6,683 nt of DNA from an uncultured Clostridia bacterium (GTDB lineage Bacteria; Bacillota; Clostridia; Christensenellales; Borkfalkiaceae), in contig CALWBJ010000147.1 in the NCBI GenBank assembly GCA_944376035.1, forward strand, positions 1 to 6,683. The letters are read 5' to 3'. Every line of letters starts with the position of its first letter. Within the stretch, counting starts at the first letter, position 1. Positions 1 through 5,863 of the stretch are shown piece after piece. Both the position numbers and the translations under genes were made by a program. The notes under the pieces are model-generated. The model was not told where the DNA came from and ran no database searches. It worked only from the letters and a program-made list of their open reading frames with translations.

Positions 1-1356
1 TTATCTGATTTTTTCTAAAATTTCAAGTCCGTTTTTAATTATAAGTTCGGCTACGCCCGCTTTGAAAGAAGAACTTCTCGCCTCGTAACCGCCCTCGTCG
101 TACGAATCCTGCATCGGGAAATATCCGTCGCTGGAATTAGTAAGACAGCAAGGTAAAACCGCTTTCCATCCTTTTGCTTTTTTAAGTTCTACACCTATCG
201 GAGTAAAAGGCTCGCCCGGTATACCGAAAAACACCACATCGCCTATTGCTATCGCACTGAAAAGCAATGAGAAATTTTCAGGACCGTGCTCTAATCTTAT
301 CATTCTCTCGGCCTCCGCCACAACGGTAGTAAGCATCATGCCTTTGAAGGGAATAAGATCGTCCTTTCCTTCTTTATGAAGTTTTTCTATTTCATATGCC
401 TTCGGCATATCCGACGGATCGGGCATGTTTGAGGGTATATCAACTTTTTCCTGTAAGTATTTTATACTTTTAACAGGAATGTACTCTACCTTATCAAAAA
501 CCTGCAACACCGATGCAGCCATAACGTTACCGAGATGTCTCGCATGACCGTAACCTCTTGAAACGTCGTCAAAATCCATGAACATATCGTTGAGGTCTCC
601 GCCCTTGGGATGAACATTCACGTGGTTAACGTCTCCCTGCGCGCCGTTAAAAAACACGCATTTCACATTATCGAGCGCTTTCTCGACTTTACGTCTGGTA
701 AATCCGGGCCAATCCGCAGATATCAGATTTCCGCCGACAGTATCGGGATGATTACCGAAGTTTACAATAACAATACTTTCGGCATTTTCTCTGTCTATTC
801 GTATAACGTTAACCCTCTCGTCAACTATTCCGATAGGCTCAACGATATCAGGATTATTTACACCGGGATTAGTCTTTATTGACCCGTCTTTCATAAGAAA
901 ACGCCTTAAAAACGCGACGTTTTCCGCTTTTCCTACGCCTATGCCCATAGCCGCAGGTTTAAGATCCTCAAAAGCCATTTTTGCGGCGTCAGTCATTCTG
1001 CGTTTTACAAAAGTGTAATATTCTTTTTCAAAATCACATTCCGCAACTTCGGGCGCACACAGATTTGGACCTGTGTGAGTATGCGTGCTATGAATGAAAA
1101 CAGCCGCGGCGTCTATACCTGTAACCTTGGCAATCTCTTCTCTGTAAACGTCGAAAACTTTACTATCCACGCCGCAATTATCGATAGTTAACAAAACTGC
1201 CGCGTCTTTACCCTTACGCACGGCAATTGCATTGATTTCCAGATCGTCAAGTATGCCTTCCGCATAACGCGGTTTATAATATCCCGTTATCGCTATCCCA
1301 AGCATAGGATTGACATTTACTCGGGAAAAACCCGCTTCAAAATCATATTTATTCAT
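1..1356 (-). CDS. Neutral/alkaline ceramidase-family zinc hydrolase, short cytosolic form
   Basis: This 451-residue protein resembles the N-terminal catalytic domain of neutral ceramidases, zinc enzymes that cleave an amide bond. Visible family motifs are HSTHTHTGPN (residues 89-98), NFGNHPDT (199-206), GDVNH (241-245), GIPGEP (378-383) and DGYFP followed by GGYEAR (410-426). By family comparison the zinc ligands would be a His of the HTH motif (92 or 94), His203, Glu382 and Tyr412, and all are present. The nucleophilic Ser of the canonical GDVSPN motif is Asn244 here. There is no signal peptide and no C-terminal Ig-like domain, unlike secreted ceramidases of about 650-780 residues, so a cytosolic role is likely. 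The start is the ATG at 1356, with GGAGG (1364-1368) 7 nt upstream. It is the last leftward gene, 200 bp after the NagB-like gene. The family assignment is firm; a ceramide substrate is doubtful, and another N-acyl or amide compound is more likely. Confidence 0.85.
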   Translation of the reverse strand: MNKYDFEAGFSRVNVNPMLGIAITGYYKPRYAEGILDDLEINAIAVRKGKDAAVLLTIDNCGVDSKVFDVYREEIAKVTGIDAAAVFIHSTHTHTGPNLCAPEVAECDFEKEYYTFVKRRMTDAAKMAFEDLKPAAMGIGVGKAENVAFLRRFLMKDGSIKTNPGVNNPDIVEPIGIVDERVNVIRIDRENAESIVIVNFGNHPDTVGGNLISADWPGFTRRKVEKALDNVKCVFFNGAQGDVNHVNVHPKGGDLNDMFMDFDDVSRGYGHARHLGNVMAASVLQVFDKVEYIPVKSIKYLQEKVDIPSNMPDPSDMPKAYEIEKLHKEGKDDLIPFKGMMLTTVVAEAERMIRLEHGPENFSLLFSAIAIGDVVFFGIPGEPFTPIGVELKKAKGWKAVLPCCLTNSSDGYFPMQDSYDEGGYEARSSSFKAGVAELIIKNGLEILEKIR

Positions 1357-1393
1357 ATTTCGGCCTCCGTATAAAACGGCATATTCTAAATTT

Positions 1394-1399
1394 ATTATA
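1394..1399 (-). promoter_or_regulatory. Possible -10 element upstream of the ceramidase-like gene
   Basis: A perfect TATAAT is read on the minus strand about 38 nt before the ATG at 1356. Only a poor -35 sequence is found at the proper distance (around 1416-1422), and TATAAT is expected by chance in DNA this AT-rich. It is listed because the 200-bp gap makes a separate promoter for the ceramidase-like gene plausible. Confidence 0.25.
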
Positions 1400-1436
1400 A
1401 ATTTTTTCTTATTATTGCTATATGTTTATTATTGAT

Positions 1437-1529
1437 TTCTGCCGCATTTAATTAATTTTATAAAGATAAATTCAAAATAAATAATTCAAACTAAATAATT
1501 TATAGAAAAAATATTTTAATGCGGCAGAA
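1437..1529. repeat. 12-bp perfect inverted repeat with nested repeats in an AT-rich spacer
   Basis: TTCTGCCGCATT at 1437-1448 is matched exactly by its reverse complement at 1518-1529, with 69 bp of almost pure A/T between. Inside lie a second complementary pair (ATAAATT 1466-1472 with AATTTAT 1497-1503) and a direct repeat AATTCAAA (1469-1476 and 1483-1490, 14-bp period). The arms are the only GC-containing part of the 200-bp spacer between the NagB-like and ceramidase-like genes apart from the ribosome binding site region. Neither arm is followed by a clean T-run in the leftward direction. It could be a long-loop mRNA structure, a pair of operator sites or a decayed small element; no target duplication is visible. 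Confidence 0.6.
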
Positions 1530-1556
1530 CAAAACAAGTTTATGAAATTTTTTAAA

Positions 1557-2513
1557 TCAGTATCCTACCTTCTCCCAGCATTCAAACGGAGCGGCAATTT
1601 CTTCACTTACATAAACCTGTGTATCCATAAGTTGAAGCATGGAACTCGGAATAAGCGGAGAAACAGGTCCGTGGAGAACCAATCTCGATGTCATTCTCTG
1701 CCAGGAAGAGAATGTATTGTTTGTTAAAAGTGCATGAACTTCTATTCTTTCCCTTGCGTTCTTTACGTCAACAGGCCCTATGGTAGCAGCCTTTGGCGGA
1801 ACGTCCGCTATATATCCCGACTGACCGAAAACGCCGTGCAGAGAATTCTGCGCGATAGTCAGAGGATGCAAAGTTACTATCCTTGCTTTCATAGCGAGAT
1901 ATTCGTCCATGTTATCGGTCATAAATTCGCTTACCGGGTCTATGAACGCCATGTGTCCTGTCCAACCGGGTGAAGATGAGCAGATATCGGCACCGCCCTC
2001 ACCGCAATCGGTTATCATATCCGAATAAGAATTAATGTTCTTATTTGTGGGATAATGAACGTTGGAAAGCGGCATTCTGAGTTTTTCGTCTATCTGATAA
2101 ACTAGATATTTAAGCATAGAATGAGCAAAACCCGCTTTATAAGTTTCGGGTGCTATATTACCGTTTTCGTCCGCCCATTCGTCCATAGCGAAAATATGAA
2201 CGTTTCTGCAATCAACTTTGAAATAGTTAATAAGTTGCGCGAGCGGTATATATGTTTCGGGTTCCGGATTTCCCAGAATAAGCGTTATCTTTTTGCCCTT
2301 TTCCGAAGCCTCTTTTATCCTTGAAAAAAGCGTCGCTATAAGAACGGGATGCGGATTCATCATAACCTTCATTTTCAAATTGGGGTTAGGATGTTTTTCC
2401 AGATCGGTTCCGCTTATTTTGCGCAGTTTTTCGCAAAGTTCCCTGTCTTTAAAGGGAACGAAATCGGCGGGCGTAAATTTAAAATCGGTCGCGGGTTCAA
2501 AAATTTTACTCAT
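1557..2513 (-). CDS. NagB-like glucosamine-6-phosphate deaminase/isomerase family protein
   Basis: This 318-residue protein has the NagB/RpiA sugar-phosphate isomerase fold. It shows the MDEW segment (110-113, matching MDEY of NagB, whose Asp72 moves the proton), the GWTGHMAFIDP segment (183-193, matching GNDGHIAFNEP) and the C-terminal GPVSPLIPSSMLQL segment (282-295). Asp111 and His187 (NagB Asp72 and His143) are kept. The position of Asp141 is Thr185 and that of Glu148 is Asp192, so two partners of the ring-opening His differ. E. coli NagB has 266 residues; this protein has an N-terminal extension of some 30-45 residues. Its ATG overlaps the stop of the NagA-like gene in ATGA (2510-2513), which implies translational coupling, and AGGAG (2521-2525) lies 7 nt upstream. 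The pairing with NagA argues for a deacetylate-then-deaminate or isomerise sequence on an amino-sugar phosphate. The exact substrate is uncertain, so I do not assign nagB. Confidence 0.85.
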   Translation of the reverse strand: MSKIFEPATDFKFTPADFVPFKDRELCEKLRKISGTDLEKHPNPNLKMKVMMNPHPVLIATLFSRIKEASEKGKKITLILGNPEPETYIPLAQLINYFKVDCRNVHIFAMDEWADENGNIAPETYKAGFAHSMLKYLVYQIDEKLRMPLSNVHYPTNKNINSYSDMITDCGEGGADICSSSPGWTGHMAFIDPVSEFMTDNMDEYLAMKARIVTLHPLTIAQNSLHGVFGQSGYIADVPPKAATIGPVDVKNARERIEVHALLTNNTFSSWQRMTSRLVLHGPVSPLIPSSMLQLMDTQVYVSEEIAAPFECWEKVGY

Positions 2514-3649
2514 AATTTTTCTCCTTTCTTTATAACATTTTTTACATTAAATTTATAGTCTACCATTATTAAATCCGCTACATTCCCGGGATATACCGAG
2601 CCGAGATTTTTAAGTCCCAGAAGTTTTGCGGGATTAAGAGACGCAAATCTGAAAGCGTCTACCACCGAGCATCCGGTATGCACCATAAAATTGGCGCAGG
2701 CAATATCCAATGTCAGTCCCGAGCCTGCTATTTCTCCCGCAAAGTCAAAATGTATATCCGTTGCTTCCTCGTACCCTGCGGGAATAGGTCCGTCGCATAC
2801 AAACTGGTCGGATATCAGAATTATGCGGTCATCGCCTTTTATGCGCCTTACCAGTCTCTGCATATAGGGATCAACGTGAAGTCCCATTCTGTCTGAAATA
2901 AGTTCGGCATATATTTCACGGTTATAATTTACCGCTTCATCGACACATACTCCCCTGCATTCGGAATACTTGAATATTGTTCCTGTCGCGTTGGTATGGT
3001 GAGTACCTATTTTAAGTCCGTAAGGTATATATTTTTCCACCTGCTGGGGCGTGGCCTCGCTGTGAGCAACTGCAAAAGTAATGTCCGGTATGGCAATTTT
3101 TACGTCTTTGACAAATTCTTCTATGCCTTCGCGTTCAGGCGATATGCACCATACTTTCGCATAGTCTTTTACTTTATCGATTAAACACTCGTAATCTTTT
3201 TTCTCAATCTTTCCTTTCCAGGTATTTTTTTCCCTGTCGCATCCGAAATTCGGATTCAGATAAGGTCCTTCCATGTAAAGTCCGATAAAATTGGAAAATT
3301 TACCTGCCTCAAACGCCTTTATTATATTATCTGCCGCATCAACATATCCTTTTTTATCGAGATTATAATAAAGCGCGGGAAGAACACCCGTTACGCCGTG
3401 TTCAAGCATATAACGCGAAGTTTCTTCGGGTTGTTCAAAAAGCCATTTGTTATCGGCAGCGTGCGTATGTATATCGATAAGCCCGGGTCCGACGTAAAGC
3501 CCCTCTGCGTCTATAACTTCCGCTCCGTCGGGAATAGCGATTTCTTTTGCTCTTCCGCATTCTTTTATATAACCGTTATCGATAACTATTCTCCCGTCAG
3601 GAACAAGATGGTCGCTCATAACTATCGTGGCATTTATAATAACTTTCAA
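2510..3649 (-). CDS. nagA: N-acetylglucosamine-6-phosphate deacetylase-like amidohydrolase (NagA family)
   Basis: This 379-residue TIM-barrel amidohydrolase is close in length to E. coli NagA (382). NagA releases acetate from GlcNAc-6-P in the cytosol. Motifs in order: an N-terminal beta-sandwich strand with IVIDNGYI (21-28), GPGLIDIHTH (54-63), MEGPYLNP (126-133, Glu127 as metal ligand), VAHSEA (194-199, His196), THHTNA (216-221, His217), ISDRMGLHVDP (251-261, His258), LISD (278-281, Asp281 as the catalytic Asp) and ASLNPAKLLGL (336-346). All key residues are present. It lacks the HGG-type sequence after the HxH motif that is usual in NagA, and carries two extra residues in the ADGLHV-type loop, so it is a divergent member. 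The start is TTG at 3649. The stop overlaps the NagB-like start by 4 nt. The family is secure; GlcNAc-6-P as the exact substrate is probable, not certain. Confidence 0.85.
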   Translation of the reverse strand: MKVIINATIVMSDHLVPDGRIVIDNGYIKECGRAKEIAIPDGAEVIDAEGLYVGPGLIDIHTHAADNKWLFEQPEETSRYMLEHGVTGVLPALYYNLDKKGYVDAADNIIKAFEAGKFSNFIGLYMEGPYLNPNFGCDREKNTWKGKIEKKDYECLIDKVKDYAKVWCISPEREGIEEFVKDVKIAIPDITFAVAHSEATPQQVEKYIPYGLKIGTHHTNATGTIFKYSECRGVCVDEAVNYNREIYAELISDRMGLHVDPYMQRLVRRIKGDDRIILISDQFVCDGPIPAGYEEATDIHFDFAGEIAGSGLTLDIACANFMVHTGCSVVDAFRFASLNPAKLLGLKNLGSVYPGNVADLIMVDYKFNVKNVIKKGEKL

Positions 3650-3655
3650 AACAAA

Positions 3656-3662
3656 ACCTCTT
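3656..3662 (-). promoter_or_regulatory. Ribosome binding site deciding a TTG start for the NagA-like gene
   Basis: On the minus strand AAGAGGT lies here, with GAGG ending 7 nt before a TTG at 3649. The first in-frame ATG is ten codons further in and would remove the opening KVIINATIV strand that NagA proteins normally have. The TTG start is therefore preferred. A rare start codon may keep expression of this gene low. Confidence 0.65.
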
Positions 3663-3695
3663 AATAAAATATTTTATTTACCCTTTACTATTTTT

Positions 3696-3748
3696 AACCG
3701 CAAATAAAAAACTGCATGTCGCACATTTATCATAATACGATTGCGGTT
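3696..3748. repeat. 8-bp inverted repeat upstream of the NagA-like gene, possible operator
   Basis: AACCGCAA at 3696-3703 pairs exactly with TTGCGGTT at 3741-3748. The distal arm lies in the spacer of a candidate leftward promoter (3726-3754), and the proximal arm would lie shortly after the expected transcription start. Such a placement suits an operator pair, but 8-bp arms are short and no regulator is encoded in the window. Confidence 0.35.
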
Positions 3749-3754
3749 TGTAAA
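3726..3754 (-). promoter_or_regulatory. Candidate leftward promoter for the NagA/NagB-like pair
   Basis: On the minus strand TTTACA (3749-3754, five of six consensus bases) is followed after 17 nt by GATAAA (3726-3731, four of six). An overlapping alternative is TTGTTT (3756-3761) with TATTAT (3732-3737) at 18 nt. Either would start transcription about 70 nt before the TTG start of the NagA-like gene and downstream of the 3774-3807 hairpin. This would allow the pair to be expressed apart from the upstream genes. Confidence 0.35.
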
Positions 3755-3773
3755 TAAACAAATAACTTTACCA

Positions 3774-3807
3774 GCTCTTTCCTGCAAATTACTTTGCAGG
3801 AAAGAGC
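3774..3807 (-). terminator. Perfect 15-bp stem-loop with GNRA loop between YjbQ1 and the NagA-like gene
   Basis: Arms at 3774-3788 and 3793-3807 are exact reverse complements over 15 bp, with a 4-nt loop. Read leftward, in the direction of the genes, the loop is GTAA, which fits the stable GNRA tetraloop rule. It lies 53 bp after the stop of YjbQ1. The sequence after the stem leftward (TGGTAAAGTTATTTG) is only loosely T-rich, so full intrinsic termination is uncertain. It may partly terminate, mark an mRNA processing point, or protect the upstream 3' end. The structure itself is clear; its function is inferred. Confidence 0.55.
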
Positions 3808-3859
3808 GGTTTTAACAGTTTCAATTTTTCAGCCTTAAAGTTAAATGATTTTTTATAAA

Positions 3860-4489
3860 TTATTTATCTCTTCTTGTCTGTTGGAGAGTGTAGTGAACGT
3901 CGTCGGCTTTTTCTTCGTCGGTATATTTTCTCCAAGTGTCTATTACCTTGCCGTCATTGTATTTCCTGTCGTTCACTTTGTCAGTCGTTCCCATTACCGT
4001 TATGTTTATCTGTCTTCTTCTCGCTCTTACCTGGTCCCAGTCTACAAAGTATACGTGCGCAAACTCTCCGCCGTCAAGTACTCCGTCCTTTATCGTCATC
4101 GCTTCGCTTCTTCCGAAAAATACAGACCTTAAATGTCCGTCTGTGTTAAGACTCGTCCAGTCGCCGGGTTCGTTTACGTATCTTCCGAACTGACTGTGTA
4201 TCGGACCCGGGTGCATATACTGATTGGTCTCTGAATAATCGGGTACGAGTTTCTGCATTATCTTTAATATGTCGTGTTGCAGATATTCAAGATCGTATAT
4301 GTCTATATCGTGCGAACATTCCTGTATCATTACCGAGCAGGTCGTGTGATGCGACGCTATCGTTACCGTTCCGTTCTTTATTCCCGATTCTTTCACTATC
4401 TCGATCACTTCTCTCGATATGTCGTGAAATGTAGGTCTCCATCCCTTTGACTGTACTTCAAGTTCTTTCTGGTATACTTTGAATTCCAT
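3860..4489 (-). CDS. YjbQ/UPF0047 family protein, long form (YjbQ paralogue 1)
   Basis: This 209-residue protein belongs to the YjbQ family (COG0432), annotated in databases as a secondary thiamine-phosphate synthase but of unsettled function. It shows SHHTTCSVMIQE (46-57, the family's QHTSA...NE motif), NTDGHLRSVFFGRS (115-128, the DDIPSHIKSS-like motif) and RARRRQINITVMG (155-167, the R-rich final strand). The family is usually 130-140 residues. The extra length comes from an internal insertion with MHPGP (92-96) and a charged tail after residue 167. The usual LGTWQ motif is replaced by GGEF (140-143). It is about 40% identical over 128 residues (hand alignment) to the paralogue at 6032-6526. 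AAAGGAG (4499-4505) lies 9 nt before the ATG. It follows the amidohydrolase gene by 95 bp with no terminator visible between them, so co-transcription is likely. Confidence 0.85.
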   Translation of the reverse strand: MEFKVYQKELEVQSKGWRPTFHDISREVIEIVKESGIKNGTVTIASHHTTCSVMIQECSHDIDIYDLEYLQHDILKIMQKLVPDYSETNQYMHPGPIHSQFGRYVNEPGDWTSLNTDGHLRSVFFGRSEAMTIKDGVLDGGEFAHVYFVDWDQVRARRRQINITVMGTTDKVNDRKYNDGKVIDTWRKYTDEEKADDVHYTLQQTRRDK

Positions 4490-4584
4490 TTGCTTTTTCT
4501 CCTTTATTTTTGTTTTTATGTTTGTTTCAGAGTTTTAATAAAAATTCGTTAGAACAGGGTTTTATATTTTTTATGTTTATTAAA

Positions 4585-5646
4585 TTATTTACCGTATATA
4601 TTTTTTCTTACCGCGGACGTAAGATTTTCAGCGTTATTGTAGAAAATATTTTCGATTTGTTCTTTCGCGAGTCCCACTTTTAACGCCGCTTTTTTGAAAG
4701 CGAGAATTTCCTCATACATAAAGAAAGTCAGAGTTTTAGCCTGTTCTTCGGAGACTTCTCTTAAATGCGGGTCCTGAGAGGGGTCGCCGTAAATTTTCGG
4801 GGGAACGAGGTTGATATAAGTCCCGTTTTCTGCTATTCTTTTCATTCTCATGCGGAGAATGGGGAGGTCGCTTCCGAACATCATACGTTTATCGCCTACG
4901 CTTAAAAGTGTTTTTTCCATTGCGTAATCGCTGGTATTTGCGCAGAAATCGAAAAGAAGATTTTTGCAATCCGAAAGATATTCAAGCGCGTTTCCCATAT
5001 CCGAAGGAATATAAGCCCTGCCTATGTGGGCGATAATGAATTTTAAGTTGGGATAGTTTACCGCTATTTCCTTTATGTCCGCAAGGTTTACGGGATCTTT
5101 GAAACGGAGTTTTCTCGGTATATGGCACATTACTATCGCGCCCATTTCATCGAGTTTCTTTAAGTGATGGCGGGGAAAGAAATCAAAGATTCGTATCTGG
5201 TCGGTAGGTATGGACGGGTCGGCAAGGTCGAGATATGCCTTTACGCCGAGAAATTTTCCGTTAAGTATGGCTTTTTCAAGTTCTTCCGCAGTCTCTGTCG
5301 GATGAGAGAAATAAAGAGCGGGGAAGCCGGTTTTCAAAGAACACTCACTTACGTAATCGTTCATTCTTTTAAGAGAAGGAAGATGCTGAGTGGAAGTGGC
5401 AAACATAAGCGCCTTTGCGGTTTTCCCGGGGAACATTATGCGATAGGTTTCTATCAGGTCTTCTACCGGATTGTCTTTCGCCACAAGCGAAGGCCATACA
5501 ACAGAACGCTGTACGCCCGAATTGAATTTTTCTTTCTGTTCGTCTTTCCAGACATGAACGTGTATATCGAAAAGACGGTCGGGAACAAAATCCGCAATTT
5601 CGTTTTCATACACTTTTTTATCGTAATCGGTTTTTTCAAAAAGCAT
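4585..5646 (-). CDS. Amidohydrolase-2 family TIM-barrel metal-dependent hydrolase
   Basis: This 353-residue protein matches the amidohydrolase-2 superfamily (COG2159), which contains hydrolases and decarboxylases such as ACMSD. Visible metal and catalytic positions are FDIHVH (26-31, HxH on strand 1), MCHIP (173-177, His175), IIAHIGR (204-210, His207) and MFGSDLP (256-262, Asp260). A GVKAY segment (134-138) carries Lys136 at about the place where some superfamily members have an active-site Lys. There is no signal peptide or membrane segment, so it is cytosolic. The start ATG at 5646 has a perfect AAGGAGGT (5654-5661) 7 nt upstream, the best ribosome binding site in the window. It is the first gene after a strong leftward promoter (5745-5774) and so heads the leftward cluster. 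The reaction cannot be named from sequence; hydrolysis of an amide, lactone or ester, or a decarboxylation, are all possible. Confidence 0.8.
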   Translation of the reverse strand: MLFEKTDYDKKVYENEIADFVPDRLFDIHVHVWKDEQKEKFNSGVQRSVVWPSLVAKDNPVEDLIETYRIMFPGKTAKALMFATSTQHLPSLKRMNDYVSECSLKTGFPALYFSHPTETAEELEKAILNGKFLGVKAYLDLADPSIPTDQIRIFDFFPRHHLKKLDEMGAIVMCHIPRKLRFKDPVNLADIKEIAVNYPNLKFIIAHIGRAYIPSDMGNALEYLSDCKNLLFDFCANTSDYAMEKTLLSVGDKRMMFGSDLPILRMRMKRIAENGTYINLVPPKIYGDPSQDPHLREVSEEQAKTLTFFMYEEILAFKKAALKVGLAKEQIENIFYNNAENLTSAVRKNIYGK

Positions 5647-5744
5647 TTTATTAACCTCCTTATGTTTATGCGCGATTATTTATTCATTTTTTTATTTGAT
5701 ATAATTTTTTAGTTGTTTCTGATTTTACTTTGTTTTTCATGATT

Positions 5745-5774
5745 ATAATAACATACGGACGGATAAAAAGTCAA
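5745..5774 (-). promoter_or_regulatory. Strong leftward promoter for the amidohydrolase-headed cluster
   Basis: On the minus strand TTGACT (5769-5774, five of six consensus bases) is followed after 18 nt by TATTAT (5745-5750, five of six), with TG one base before the -10 as in extended -10 promoters. An overlapping TATAAT at 5742-5747 is less well spaced (21 nt). It gives an untranslated leader of roughly 90 nt before the ATG at 5646. Confidence 0.7.
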
Positions 5775-5828
5775 ATACATGCTTAAAATATGCAAAAAAA
5801 AATTATTTGCTTAAATCGATTATTTTTA

Positions 5829-5857
5829 TTGACAACAAAGTTAACGGTTGGTATAAT
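5829..5857 (+). promoter_or_regulatory. Consensus sigma-A promoter with extended -10, driving YjbQ paralogue 2
   Basis: TTGACA (5829-5834) and TATAAT (5852-5857) are both perfect and lie 17 nt apart, the optimum. TGG just before the -10 adds the extended -10 dinucleotide. AT-rich sequence with a nine-A run (5794-5802) lies upstream and could act as an UP element. Transcription would begin near 5864. It is the best promoter in the window. Confidence 0.85.
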
Positions 5858-5863
5858 GAAAAT

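Noticed and set aside
4510..5668. Repeated AAACATAA (minus strand) before the amidohydrolase and YjbQ1 genes.
   Set aside because: Three copies of an A-rich octamer in A-rich spacers are within chance expectation, and spacing to the starts is not constant.
5164..5712. A 182-codon open frame on the plus strand opposite the amidohydrolase gene.
   Set aside because: It lies antisense to a gene with clear family motifs, has no ribosome binding site, and its translation is a low-complexity mix of Phe, Arg and Lys with no recognisable domain.
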